NCBI GenBank assembly: GCA_001643675.2
Contig: LSRY02000038.1
Span: 2,501 to 66,500, forward strand
DNA length: 64,000 nucleotides
Origin: Monocercomonoides exilis
Taxonomy: Eukaryota > Preaxostyla > Oxymonadida > Polymastigidae
Direction: 5' to 3'
Shown: in pieces, positions 24,439-35,560 of the stretch
Layout of the letters: each line of letters starts with the position of its first letter
Position numbering within the stretch: position 1 is the stretch's first letter
Translations under genes and position numbers: made by a program
The notes under the pieces: generated by a model
Told to the model about the DNA's origin: nothing
Database searches by the model: none
What the model saw: only the letters and a program-made list of their open reading frames with translations

Positions 24439-24978
24439 ATGATAGCGTCTGTGTTCTCTTCCTCAAAGTCAAATTCAGAAAAGGCAAGTTTTACTAGTCA
24501 CAAGGAAAAGAGCACTCAAGATGGTCTGTTTTTGCAGAATGCGTTTCTACAAAAGGAGCAGCAACTGACAGGGTCTTGTTTGGCTTCTGCTCCAAAATGC
24601 ATAGCAGAATATTTTTCTCAGCAGGAGAAGTTTTATTTGACTTCTCTTTCAAACCTCTTCTCCTCCACAACAAGTGAAGGATTGTTCAACTCTCTTATCC
24701 CATCTTTGGAAGGTGTTTCGCAGTATTTTTTGATAAGCTACGTGTTTGACAAATATCCTGTCATGTCCTCAGATAACCTTCTATCGCTGCTGCTTCCATG
24801 CCCTCATTCCGATAAGATGTTCTGCAATGCAATCTGTTCATTGCTCAAAAGCGACAGTTACTTATTCTCTCATTCCGTGCAAAATATAATGTCATTACAC
24901 TTTCGTTTGCTGAGCAATAACACCATCTCATCCACCGGTGTCTGCTTTCCTTCTGCCTTTCTCCTCAGATCGAAATGA
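24439..24978 (+). pseudogene. Open block of the decayed Ser-rich gene: helical segment
   Basis: This 179-codon frame contains stretches with a normal hydrophobic pattern (for example SLFSTTSEGLFNSL-like and SSDNLLSLLLPCPHSDKMF) and little low complexity, suggesting an alpha-helical, repeat-like domain. Upstream block 23773-24228 has similar character (FKRYPHLFDPLFQDELR). No family was recognised. Confidence 0.4.
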
Positions 24979-25130
24979 TCATCGGAGCTACCCCTGAGTT
25001 TGCAGCAGTTTTAGAATTGTTCCACAAATCAAGCAATATATAGGATATATCTGACACATCAATTTCTGAGAATGTTTCAAGCAAGAAGCACAAACGGAAG
25101 CACCTCCGACACCACTCACGCTTCGCCCAG

Positions 25131-25820
25131 ATGAAGAAGCGTTCGTCGAGGTTGTTCCACACATCGTCATCACACTCACTTAGTGGTTCTAAACTGCGCA
25201 GCTCATATGGAAGCACTTCTGGAGGCTCTTTCATCTCTTCGGTCCCGTTTGCCTTGGACTTCCGGCAAAGTTCATTTGCGCCAGCAGTTCCATTGTCATC
25301 AACATCATCTTCCTCGTCTTCATCATCTGTGCTATCATCATCGTCTGCTGCATCTGTTCACATTAATGCTTTGTCTTCCTCTTCGTTTGCCCTGCCGCAT
25401 TCGGCTCCTCCGAGCACTCGGCCTGTGCGCATGCGCTATTCCTCGTTTAGTCAGTCGTCTTCTCATCCAAACTCCTTCGACTTCATTTTGAGCTCCCTTT
25501 CTCCTCGAAGATCGCTCAACCAGCTACAATACACAAAACCAATGCCTTTCACTAGGATTTCTCATTCAGGAGAGCCAATTTCTGAAATGGGAAGCTATCC
25601 GTTTTCTTCCTCTAACTCCTATTCTTTTTCTTCTTCTTCAACCTCGGCTGCCTTTACCACATCTTTTTCTCTCAGAGTATCCACCTCTGCTGCTTCCATC
25701 ACCGGTCACCCACTCTCTGCTGTTGTATCCACTTCTACCGCACCAAAACAGCATTTACGTCTTGTCTCAGCTGCGCAAAGCAGGCAGTCTTCTTTATTTA
25801 AGATGAAAAGACCAGGCTAA
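25131..25820 (+). pseudogene. Open block of the decayed Ser-rich gene: Ser-rich linker
   Basis: The 229-codon frame is dominated by Ser, with Pro and Ala runs, interrupted by short conserved-looking phrases (MRYSSFSQSS, FDFILSSLSPRRSLNQL). It terminates at TAA after MKRPG, and the next block starts in another frame. It is probably an unstructured linker of the same broken protein. Confidence 0.4.
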
Positions 25821-27363
25821 GTCGGATCATCAATTGCACGAATCGCTTTTCAAGAGACAGAAAATTTTGAAGCAACAGCACTCGGCACAAGCCGCATAGA
25901 GCATTCTCAGCTGTCAGTGCATTCGATGATGTCAGGACAGCAGGAGTCGATGTTAGGAGTGCTGTGGGAGAATAGCTTGTTATTCTCATATAGTGAAGAA
26001 GGAGCTAATAGAAATTTAGCCAAATCGAAAAAGAAGAGAGAGAAGAAGGCAAACAGAAAAGGATTGAAAGGAATGGAAAGTGATTCTCCTTCAGCGAACG
26101 AATCTAATTTCCATGCGGATAGAAAAGATAACAGCGAGCACTCACTAGATGTGTTGACAAGATTGACACTGGCTTCTGTGCATCAGCGCAGAAAACGCCT
26201 TATCAGCAGATATTTGATATCCACGACAATGACAATTTCGCGCAGCTTGCTTCCGCTCCTTTTTCCTCGTTTCATTTGAAAAAAAGGTTTATTGTGATTT
26301 ATGTTGCAGACAACTGTGAGAACAATGCAGAGACCTCAGTTGATACGTCTGTCGCGCCTCAGTCATTCGGCTCAGTGAACATTGCCAAGCTAACTTTATT
26401 TGCGAGTGAATGACACAAAAGAATGATGAATGAATATCTTAACTTCTTCCCAATTGAGCTGCTCCGTCAGTTATGACCAATGAATCCGTTCAACAATAAC
26501 AGAACGCGAAAATCGCATCATCTGTTATTGTCATTTCAACATCGCCTGTGAATATTACGAATTCTATACAGCAAGAGTCTTCTGTTTCTCACCGGCAAAT
26601 CATCCACACGAGGCACATGAAGATGCTTGAATGGCAGATCAGAGGAGACAAGACGTATGAAGCAGAAGTATACAGCCAGGCCCAACTCATCTCGTTTTCT
26701 TCCTCTCCATCTTTATCATCCCCATTGGACGTTTCGCGTTCTCAGCTTCCCTTCATGCATAAACGATCAGGCAATGCCCTGTTTTGCAAATAGTTTCCAT
26801 ATAGTTCTTCATTCACTGCTTCACTTCAGGCGCAGTACTTCACTCATCAAAATGAATCGCACTTAGGATCGAACACAAGCAGCCGCGAACAGCTTCAGAG
26901 CAACTCGCTTTCTACTCCACGCTCTTATCTTCCATCAATTTCTTCATACAAAGCAATCTCTTCGAGTCATCAAAGTTCAGGCCGTTCAACGCTGACTTCA
27001 ACAACGAAATGAAATGGATAAGCAGGATTCAATCTAAGCAGGTACAAAAACAAAGGAGATGCAAACCGACAAAAGAAAAAAGATTGAAGAAAGACAATTT
27101 CGCACGAAAAAGCAAATTCGATGCTGGAAGATTTGAAAACTCTTGGCTTTGTGTCTTCGGTGCCGTCTTTCATTTTGCCAATCTGCGGTGATCTTCACAG
27201 GAAATACGAGCGAAAGCAGAAGGAAGAAGAAGAGCGGGCGAAACAAGAACACAGAGTTTTAATGGCGCAGTCGGTCACTCTCCGCATGCAAGTTATTACA
27301 CGAACTGCTTTTCCTTTGGTTTTCCAAAATGCGCCTGTCACTTCTTCGATTACAACTAATTAG

Positions 27364-27961
27364 ATATCTTCCATTCCTGTTCTTATTCACTTTTTTATAA
27401 TTGAAAAGTTAATTTATCATTCTTTTTACAAAATAAGTTCTGTTATTTCTTTTTAATGAGATGGATTAAAGCTTCTTTGTTAATAAAGCAAACTTGGTTA
27501 ACAGTTCATTTTTATATCCTTTTGAGAATATTCGTTAATAAAGCGTTTGTTTTGTTTTTGAAGATGAATATTCAATTTGTGTATCGCTTTATTGTTCATT
27601 TCATCAAATAAACATTAATAACCTAATATATTCGTTCATAAGCACGAATAAAAGTGAATATATAATATATGAGAAGAAGATCTGAGAATCTTTGAAATAA
27701 AAACAATAACTTTCTTGTATTGAGGTGTTTGCTTCAAGATTAGCGAAAAAGAATTCAGAGTTGAAATAAATACTCTGAAAATGAAATTTTCAAATAAGTG
27801 TTGTAAAAAACAAGCAAAAACATAACTTCAATCATAAATACCAAAGCAGATACTTTGATAACCAAAATCAAAAACAAAACAAAAGAAATAAAAAATGCTA
27901 ACCTTGACAAAAACCTTTCTGAATATTTGCAACTGCTTGAAAATGGCAACTGTTAAGCAGT
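27364..27961. other. AT-rich intergenic region between convergent genes
   Basis: This is short AT-rich DNA between the decayed plus-strand gene and the 3' end of YR2. I see no gene, repeat or recognisable signal. Confidence 0.6.
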
Positions 27962-30900
27962 CTAAGCTTTATCTTTTTCAACCTCCAGCATTTTTTCCAC
28001 TTCTTCGACACCGACGGGAACATCATCTTCAACTTCTGCAATTTCACGAATGTTGCTTTCTTCATCTGGCATTGCTTTTCTTGTTTCTTCATTAAATTTA
28101 TCGTTTCTTTTTTGTATTCGAATAATATTACGAATCCTATCTCTACACGAGTTCGGAGATCTGTTTGGTAATTGCGTTGCTATTTCTTTGAATGAAATCC
28201 CTTCAAGAAATTTTTCCATTAAGATTTTATCTTCAGAAGGAGTCCACATGATTCTTGCAGGCCTATTGAAAAGCGGATTGATTGCTCTTTGCTCTCTGAG
28301 CTTTGGCTTTATCTTTGGCTCAGAAAATATCATCGGAACTTTTCCATCTAAATAGTCCTCTATTCCTTTCAAGTATTGATGAACGATTTGAATAATATCA
28401 AAAGATTCACTGAGTAAATCCTCACATATAATTGTTCTTGAGTATTTAATGGAAGAAATGTCTTTTGGCTTTGTGATGCTCCTATTCTTCAAAAATCGAT
28501 TGGCAGCGATATTGTTGAGTCTGTTAACGCACGAATAAGGATAGAATAAACGACTACATGAAAATTTGATATATTCCAGAACAATAAAGTTGAAAGAATC
28601 AATGATACTCTTATTGTTCCACTCGACTTCTTTCAATTTGATATTATGAAACACGCAAGGAGTTGACAGATCTTTTTCAAAAGGCTCATCGCTTTCGACA
28701 ACTTCGTCAGGAAGAATTATCCTGTTCGCAACGATTGTTCCTTTCTCTGCTTTCTTTATGTACCTTCTTTGGCATTCTGATCCTTCATCCCATCTTCCAA
28801 TAATAGCTGTTGTCTCCAAAACGCTTTCTTTTCTTTCCATATGATTTCCTATCTTCAATAATGCTGAACAAATAAATCCAGATCGTAATGAATGGAATCC
28901 GAAGATGTTTTCTGGATATCCTGCCTGTGAAGCCCTTTTTTGTAATCTTTTTCTCATTGCTCCTTTTCTGATTCCCCAAATAAACTGGTTTCCTAAGTCT
29001 CCCAACTTCCATTCATCAAATAATGTCAATGATAAACCATATTCCTCTACAAGAAATTGCTCCAGCCAATAAACAACGTTTAAAGTTTGTTTCTGTGTAA
29101 TATCTCCCTCGACTGTAACGCAGTGATCGTCGTTGAACATTCCTTTTACATGAACGAGATTGATTGTGACCTTCATCATTGTTGAATTCTCTCCAACATA
29201 GACTCTCGCGATATCTCTCAGTTTAATGTGAGAGCAAGTGTGACTTCTGGCACCCGTGCTTATTGCAAACAGAAATAAGGAAGCTTCCCTAGGTTTTTCA
29301 ATGCACCAATCCGGAATGCATTGAAGAATCCAACACAAGTCAGGCACAATCAAAGGCTCCTTCTTCCATTTTTCTGCTTCCTCCTTCTCTTTTTTCCCAT
29401 AAGCTTCGCTCAAACAGTATCTTTTTCTGGCGAGCTTCACTTCCTTCAGCGCAACAAGCATTTTGTGCGAAACAGTTTCTGGAACTGGGCTATTTGTACG
29501 ATATCTTGAAATGGCTTTCAGGGAACTTATTACATCATCTCTAATCGTGCTGATTGAATATTGTAATGCAATTCCCATCAGCTTTATGAAACCGTATGCA
29601 GGCTTTTCGCTAAGAGGCCATGGTTCGTATTCCATCACTTCGCAGAATTGTGTGTACATCGAAAAGATCCATCTGTGAGTTTTCCTTCTATCTTCCGAGA
29701 ATTGAAGACCAGGAACCAAATATTCCTTTATTGAATCCTTGCTGCAACATCGCAAAGCCTTTGATAATCTTGTTGGTGATTCATACTCGTTCCTGATGGG
29801 ATTCAATATCGGTCTTATCGATGGACTTGTTGATATGCTTAATGGTGGAATGAAATTCTCATTATGTGGACCGTAGATGTCAGTGGCTGATAAAAGGCTT
29901 GTTCCGTGTTTGTTCGCTAAAAATGTATTTGATGGATTATCTTCCTTCATTTCTACAGACAACCTTCTCCAAATCAAATTTCGATTTTCATCTGTGTCCA
30001 AAGTTATTCTTTTTCTTTTAATTCTTTCCTTTGATGGAATATCATTCGTTGAATCAGAGTTTGACAGTTTGCTAGTTGATTTTTCCTCTTCTTTTTCACT
30101 TTCCTTTTCGCTCCTCTCTTGTTTCAGCTGTAGGCGTTCCACAGAGAATTTTGTTTTCTGATCTTTTTGACAAGATTCACTTTCATTTTCGCATGGCTTC
30201 ACTGTGTCAAGGATCTCGTCTCTTTCTTCTGAGTAGTCACTGCTTTGTGTTGAATCATCTTCATCCTCTTCATCAATGAACGACTTTTCCATTTCATTAT
30301 AAAACTTCATTTTTGCACTTCGAGGAGGATTTCTTCGTAAATCCTTTTCCAATACGCAAGGTGTCAAAGAAGAAGTTTCGGAAAACGAAGATGGAGAAGA
30401 AGATCTGCATTGAGTGGAATTGCTACGTATTGTCTTTTCATTGTTTGATTTTGACACATGTATTTTCTTTTCCTTCTTCTTGTAACTCTTATTTTTATTT
30501 TTTTTCGTTGCTTTTCTTTTCGTGCTTTTCTTTTGGGATTCTTCTTTAGCAAGATGTTTTGGCTCATTCTTGATAACTTTTGATGTGGGGCATTGTTGTT
30601 TTGGGCTTTCCTTTTCCTTTTTATTCCTTTCTCTGCATCTCTCGTCAAGGTCTTCATGCCGAGAGAAATAGAGAGGACGAGGAAATTGAGAAGTGTGGGC
30701 GAATTTCCTCACATGTTCCAGTGATGGTTGTGGAGGAAGATTGTCAAGTTTTGAAAACTTGCAAGATATTCTTGGCACTTTTCCTCCATCACCCTGGCTC
30801 ATCAGCCATTGTACCAATGAAAGTGAAGCTGTGGAATCTTCTTCTTCATTTTCAGAATCTTCTTCAGATTCCAAAGCATAACTGCAATGCCTCAACGGAG

Positions 30901-31084
30901 ACATAGGAGATGGGAGGGGAGAAGAGGGAGGAGACAAAAGAGAAGGAGAAGTTGGAGGAGGCGAAAAGAAGTGTTCATTTTCTGGAGAGATAATTGGATT
31001 AATCGGCTTTTTGGAGGTTTCAATTTCTAACAACATTTTTTCTTTGGATTCTTTTGTTTTTTCTATTGTTAAAGTGAATGACAT
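27962..31084 (-). CDS. YR2: tyrosine recombinase with C-terminal SANT/Myb domain
   Basis: This is a single open frame of 1,040 aa from an ATG at 31084. The N-terminus is Ser/Pro-rich (SPMSPLRH at about 59-66), followed by a module shared with YR3: QWLM at 92-95, then FPRPLYFSR at 134-142 and DLDERC at 145-150. A long basic/acidic, probably disordered stretch follows. The integrase core-binding region lies at about 460-600 and the catalytic domain at about 600-785, with R613 in TGAR, K647 in HVKG, H731 and R734 in HSLRSG, W765 in GRW and Y775 in RRYIKK: all six catalytic positions are present. A SANT/Myb-like domain at about 943-990 (MWTPSEDK...SCRDRIRNI) precedes an acidic tail. It belongs to subfamily B with YR3 and YR5. 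Recombinase chemistry is known for the family; the target is unknown. Confidence 0.85.
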   Translation of the reverse strand: MSFTLTIEKTKESKEKMLLEIETSKKPINPIISPENEHFFSPPPTSPSLLSPPSSPLPSPMSPLRHCSYALESEEDSENEEEDSTASLSLVQWLMSQGDGGKVPRISCKFSKLDNLPPQPSLEHVRKFAHTSQFPRPLYFSRHEDLDERCRERNKKEKESPKQQCPTSKVIKNEPKHLAKEESQKKSTKRKATKKNKNKSYKKKEKKIHVSKSNNEKTIRSNSTQCRSSSPSSFSETSSLTPCVLEKDLRRNPPRSAKMKFYNEMEKSFIDEEDEDDSTQSSDYSEERDEILDTVKPCENESESCQKDQKTKFSVERLQLKQERSEKESEKEEEKSTSKLSNSDSTNDIPSKERIKRKRITLDTDENRNLIWRRLSVEMKEDNPSNTFLANKHGTSLLSATDIYGPHNENFIPPLSISTSPSIRPILNPIRNEYESPTRLSKALRCCSKDSIKEYLVPGLQFSEDRRKTHRWIFSMYTQFCEVMEYEPWPLSEKPAYGFIKLMGIALQYSISTIRDDVISSLKAISRYRTNSPVPETVSHKMLVALKEVKLARKRYCLSEAYGKKEKEEAEKWKKEPLIVPDLCWILQCIPDWCIEKPREASLFLFAISTGARSHTCSHIKLRDIARVYVGENSTMMKVTINLVHVKGMFNDDHCVTVEGDITQKQTLNVVYWLEQFLVEEYGLSLTLFDEWKLGDLGNQFIWGIRKGAMRKRLQKRASQAGYPENIFGFHSLRSGFICSALLKIGNHMERKESVLETTAIIGRWDEGSECQRRYIKKAEKGTIVANRIILPDEVVESDEPFEKDLSTPCVFHNIKLKEVEWNNKSIIDSFNFIVLEYIKFSCSRLFYPYSCVNRLNNIAANRFLKNRSITKPKDISSIKYSRTIICEDLLSESFDIIQIVHQYLKGIEDYLDGKVPMIFSEPKIKPKLREQRAINPLFNRPARIMWTPSEDKILMEKFLEGISFKEIATQLPNRSPNSCRDRIRNIIRIQKRNDKFNEETRKAMPDEESNIREIAEVEDDVPVGVEEVEKMLEVEKDKA

Positions 31085-32463
31085 AGAAATTATTAATGAA
31101 GCTCATATAGAAATGACAAACTTTCAAAAAAGTGCCTGTTTTTCCTTTCGATTTGAAAGAAGAAAAGAGCTTATTGAATAAATTGCAAAAAGGAAAAGGG
31201 CAAACACTCTTCGATTGTATCTTTCAATCTGCTTTATCATATCAATAATTCCGAGATTATGTTTCTGTTTATCAATAGACATTTACAGATCAATGTGCTC
31301 ATATGAAAATGGAATTTATCAAACATACCAAATTTGTGAACAACTTGAAACAATAAATATAAAGTTCAAATTATGTTATTCTCATGATCATAAAACTTAT
31401 AATATGTATTTTTGGAACGAGTAAAACTTTTTTTCTATTGTTTTTTGAGTTCTCATTTCATTCATTTGAATATTCATTTCGATTGTTTGCATGAATACTC
31501 CTTTTTAAACATTTTTACTCATTAGAAATCGATTAGATTGTGTGTTCATTATCATTGTAATTTTTTTGAGAATTTTCATTTTTTTGACAGTTTCCTTTTT
31601 ACAATTCATTAAGAGTGTATATATTTTAAATAAAAAGTTGTTCTTGTCGAACAATTATAAATGTTTTGATAAAAAAATGTTATTCAATCGTGACTTTTTA
31701 TTGGAATAGTTCTAATACAAAAAAAGCATCGTTTGATTCTTTTTTTCAGATTCAAATAATGAATAACATTCTCAGTCTCTTTCGCAATACTTTATCTTTC
31801 AATCATCTTTTTCATTTTCACTTTTTTTCTTGTTCGTATTGATTCTATTCTTTCTTTTCTTTAAAAACAAAAAAGGTGAGCTACACGGGATGATTGACAT
31901 TCCTTTTCATGTAAAAATGAAGCATCTGAGTAGCCAGTAGAACTGATGGCAGGCTTGAAGGCTAACATGAAAAGAATTTAATTACAAGAGCAGTTCGTCT
32001 CTTCACTTTGCGATTTTTTCTTTTTTGTCTTTGCCATTCAGGAGGTGAAGCGAAGAGAAGAATGTCGAAAGGAATGAACAAAAATTGTCGTCCTTATCAT
32101 CCACTGCACATTCAGCTGATCCATTAGATGCATCTGCTGTGGCAACATCACACAAGTCGGAAGCAGTAATGGATGATGTGGAAAGGGATCTGCGGACTGT
32201 GATGCTTGTTGCTGCTGGAGTGCATGAATTGTATCTGTCTCTGTCATTACTGCTGTGGGAAGACATTTTGGTGAGGATTGTGAGGCTGTACGAGTGTAGA
32301 GTTCGATGGATTAGGAATTTCTGACGTTTTCAGCTCTCTGCTTGAAAAATTGGAGGGAAAACCGTCGAAGAAATAAGCAAATCATTTCAAACGAAAATGT
32401 GACTTCCCACTCTCTGATCTGCTTGACCATTGCAGCAGTCGAGGCGTTTGACGATGTAGCCAG
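31085..32463. other. AT-rich intergenic region with a short coding-like patch
   Basis: Positions 31085-31900 are AT-rich with nothing recognisable. Positions 31990-32330 are GC-richer and open on both strands for about 80 codons (plus 32085-32324, minus 32003-32266); neither product is recognisable, and the patch may be a remnant of the decayed gene that follows. Confidence 0.45.
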
Positions 32464-33272
32464 ATGAAGAAGGCTCATGCTATGCTGATGTTAAGCAAGT
32501 CGTGCGGAAAGTTCGAGGCACAGATGGCGGAGCTGAAAGGGGAGAAGAAGGGGCTGGGGCGGTAGATCCGAGAGCTGAAAGAGCAGCACGAAGAGGCAAA
32601 GAAGAAGATGGATAAGCGGTATTCGAAGTTTAGCATGCTGCTGCAGAAGATCCGTGAAGGCGAGAAGATCTAGAAGCGGAGAAGTGGGCTGGTAAAGAAG
32701 ATGCAGTAGAAGGATAAGATCAAACAGATAAATCAGAAAAAGATTCTGGAGCTAAGCAAGAAGCACAACACAAATGTGAAGGATGTGAAGCAGGTGAAGG
32801 AGAAGAAGTGCTGGGCTCAGCAAGGAGGATTAATGAGTGTGGATGGCAAGTGGAAACTGGCTGGTCAGGGGTTGCAATTGCCATATCTTTTTCGTTGGTT
32901 TCTTTGTGTGTGGCGGGATGGTTCTGTTTTTTATTTCGTTGATTTTTCAATCGCATTTTAGTGAAAAATTCCATGAGAAGTTTGCAGCAAGGAATTAAAA
33001 AAGAATAGCGCTGGGACAAATGGAAAAAGGGAGGCAGTCAGTGCAGTGGAAGAGCAGATGCAACGGGGAGGAAGAAGATGAACAAGATGGAGAATGAAAC
33101 GAAAATGCTAAAGGAGCTGTTGAAAGTGCACTTACAGACTACAAGAGAGTTTAGGATGCAGTTCAAGGAAATGATTGAGAAGCAGAAGTTAGAGATTGCG
33201 CAAAAGTAGCAGAAGCAGAAGAATAGCAAATCAGTTTTGAAGGTGATGATTTACGGGAGGGAAGTTATTCAA
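32464..33272 (+). pseudogene. Decayed coiled-coil protein gene
   Basis: Reading from the ATG at 32464 gives a Lys/Glu/Gln-rich coiled coil (MAELKGEKKGLGR, then IRELKEQHEEAKKKMDKRYS) interrupted by three TAG codons between 32560 and 32715. After about 32900 the frame changes, and from about 33075 another coiled-coil stretch appears (MLKELLKVHLQTTREFRMQ), itself broken by TAG and TAA. Each TAG lies where a CAG Gln would suit the heptads, so C-to-T decay is the simple explanation. The pattern is faintly like the stalk of a kinesin-type motor, but no motor domain is present and I do not claim that identity. Confidence 0.55.
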
Positions 33273-34170
33273 TAAGAATATTGCAGAGATGTGGCCGTTT
33301 GGAAAGTTTGTTGGAAGAAGTTTAACGAAAACAAATTGCAGTTCTTCATGTTTTTCGACATCGTGCTTCAAATGGCAGTAAAGAAGAAGATCAAGATGTT
33401 TTTTGTGGAGTTTGTGGGGCTGCAGAAAGGAGAGGAGAATAGCAGACGCATCTATGTTTCCAGAGTTTCTGCTGAAATACAAACGGACCGAGGTAGCAAA
33501 GCGAAAGTACGCGATGAATGAGCTGCATGAAGTCAAAAATACAAGTGAAACATCAACTTATTTGTCTTCGCCTTTGTTATCATGTGCGGCTTGTTGTGGC
33601 TTCGCATATTGTGAGATGGAGTCTCTTCTGTATGTGCCATCTGAGAAAACTGCCTGCGCTATTGCTGCGGATCTTCCAGGAGCATGTAGACTATCTGGTT
33701 GTTGTCTGCTTTCGTTTGCCTAAGAACTGGAGGTGCACCAGCTCGGCAACTTTTTCAAGCCGTTCCTGCGGATTCCTGATGTGTGCAACGCAGATGTTCG
33801 GCTGGGGCCTCAGACAGCGTCTGATAGCAGAAATGTTGCTTATACTGTGAGTTGGTACCTGGCGCTGTTGAAGTTAGCTCTGAACAACAGAGTGTGAAAA
33901 CTTTCGGGGGTGTCGGCGGGGGTGTTTGTAGGGGTGTTTGCAGGTGCGGGGCTGAAGCTGCGGGTGGAGGCGGTGCAGTCTGTGGTAGGGAAGAAAGAAG
34001 GGCTGCAGGCGCTGTTCCTGATGGTTCTGATGCTTGTGAAGGATCTTATTGAGCTGAAGCTGTGGAAGAAAGGAAGTTGAAGGGGAGATCTGCTTAAGGC
34101 TGCTGCTGGTGGAAGTGTAGTGCATGGAGCTGTTTCACAATGCGATGGGACAGCCGGGGAGCAGGTAATT
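33273..34170 (+). pseudogene. Further decayed coding sequence, possibly the same gene
   Basis: GC-richer sequence with short plus-strand open stretches in changing frames (33291-33521, 33403-33723, 33518-33850, 33852-34052). Phrases such as FFKPFLRIPDVCNADVR and LQALFLMVLMLVKDLIELK look like genuine helical protein read across different frames. Stops and frameshifts separate them. No family was recognised, and whether this belongs to the upstream coiled-coil gene cannot be settled here. Confidence 0.4.
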
Positions 34171-34189
34171 ATATATTGCCAAGTATTAT

Positions 34190-34545
34190 CTTCTTCTCTC
34201 TCATTCTCTTTCTTTTCTAATTCTTTAATTTCTTTCTTCTTTTTTTTTATTTTTTCTTCTTTTTCTTCCTTTTCTTCTTTAAATTTCTTCTTCTTTCTCT
34301 TCCATCATTTTCTTCTTTTCTTCTTCTCTTTCTTTATATTTTCTTCTTCTCATTTCTTCTTCTCATCTTTTTCTCTTTCTTTCTCTCTTTCAATCATTTC
34401 TTTCTCTTTTTCTTTCGTTTGCTTTCCAAATATTAATTTATTTATTTATTTTTCTTTCTTCAATTTCTTTCTTTATTTCTTCTCTTTTTATTTCTTCATC
34501 TTCTTCCTCTTCTTTCTTCTGTTTCTCGTCGTGTTCAGTTTTTTT
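34190..34545. repeat. Pyrimidine-rich tract (TTTCTTCTC-type)
   Basis: About 350 bp of T/C-rich simple sequence follow the decayed gene. The plus-strand frame through it gives only Phe, Ser and Leu runs and is not a gene candidate. Confidence 0.75.
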
Positions 34546-35169
34546 CACAAAGTTTTTGACAGAAACAAAAAAGCAATTTCCACTGTAAATGCAACATTTA
34601 TCTTTTTTCATATTTCATAACAAAACAACCGAAATAAAGTTGAAAATATTGAAAAAGGCGAATGTGAAAAAGAAGGAGGGGGATAAGCAATAATAGAAGA
34701 GGCTCTTTTTGTTTTTATTGAGCAGTTATTGTCTGAAAAGATTCCAATAGAAATTGTTTTCGAAGTTGGATCTCCAATTAGAAAAATGCGGCCTTCAGTC
34801 AGCTTTACTCCTCTAGTGACAATCAAATGTTATGCAACTTTTTTAACAAATGCATATATCAAATGCATTTTCTGTCTCTTCAATTTGTTTCAATTAAACA
34901 TTCGTTTTATTGATCTCATCTCTATTCAGCAAAAATGAAGACTTCTTGAATGAAAGCTTTGCAATTGAGCAGCAATCAACATGAAGAATTCATTTTTAAA
35001 TGCTCAAAAATGTTGAAATTGAGAACTGATTCATTGTTTTCAAATATCCTAACTGAAGAAAACTGGACAAATGAGTAAAAATTTTCTCTATTTGCCTTAT
35101 GACTAATAGAATTGCATGAAAACGAAAACAATTCCCCAATGTTGAATTTCTATCATTCAATCCTTACGT
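34546..35169. other. AT-rich intergenic region
   Basis: Mixed AT-rich DNA with short frames of no recognisable character. A slightly GC-richer patch at 34660-34830 is open on both strands for about 70 codons but has no identifiable product. Confidence 0.5.
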
Positions 35170-35560
35170 TCCCCGAAGTTCTGATAAGACTGCCCTCATA
35201 GAAATTAATTGTTGAGTCCTTGTTCACCAAAGCAGCTGAGGGAGATTTTTTGTCAGCGAATGATCACACTCACAGCACTGATTTTTACATTGGTGATTGT
35301 TTCATCTGAGATTAACAGCCGCGAAAAGTGAAATGGAATGATGTGTTGCACTCCCACATCCAATGATCCACAAGGCAAAATGAACTCTCCACATCACTTT
35401 CCATCTCTGCGGTTGCCTGTTGCTGGAGAAACAAATATTGCATAGTTCTGGTATCTCATAATCCTCAAAAAAAGATCTTCTTCGCCAAAAGACGTATCTG
35501 TTGCGCTGCACCACATCGCTGGTTCTTTCACATTAGTCTCTCTGTCATCTGCTGCAAATT
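35170..35560 (-). pseudogene. Coding-like fragment, unidentified
   Basis: On the minus strand from about 35560, one frame reads coherent protein-like sequence (NVKEPAMWCSATDTSFGEE, then LRIMRYQNYAIFVSPATG) up to a TGA near 35400, and similar-looking sequence continues beyond it (VSVIIR end). The patch is GC-richer than its flanks. It looks like an exon or relic of a gene of unknown family. Confidence 0.35.

Larger units (their letters stand above)
20499..27363 (+). pseudogene. Decayed very large Ser-rich gene (multiple frameshifts and stops)
   Basis: About 7 kb of GC-richer sequence holds a succession of plus-strand open blocks in different frames: 20499-20954, 20872-21456, 21395-21868, 22484-22786, 22698-23180, 23773-24228, 24439-24978, 25131-25820, 25917-26279, 26548-26793 and 27121-27363. 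Blocks alternate between poly-Ser/Pro linkers and segments that look like folded helical protein. Neighbouring blocks overlap or are separated by single stops, as in a long frame broken by indels and nonsense changes; some gaps may be introns. I do not recognise the protein. It ends about 600 bp before the 3' end of the convergent YR2 gene. Two or more adjacent decayed genes is an alternative. Confidence 0.5.

Noticed and set aside
34120-34620. 166-codon Phe/Ser-rich frame as a membrane protein
   Set aside because: It lies in a pyrimidine simple-sequence tract; the hydrophobicity is a composition effect.
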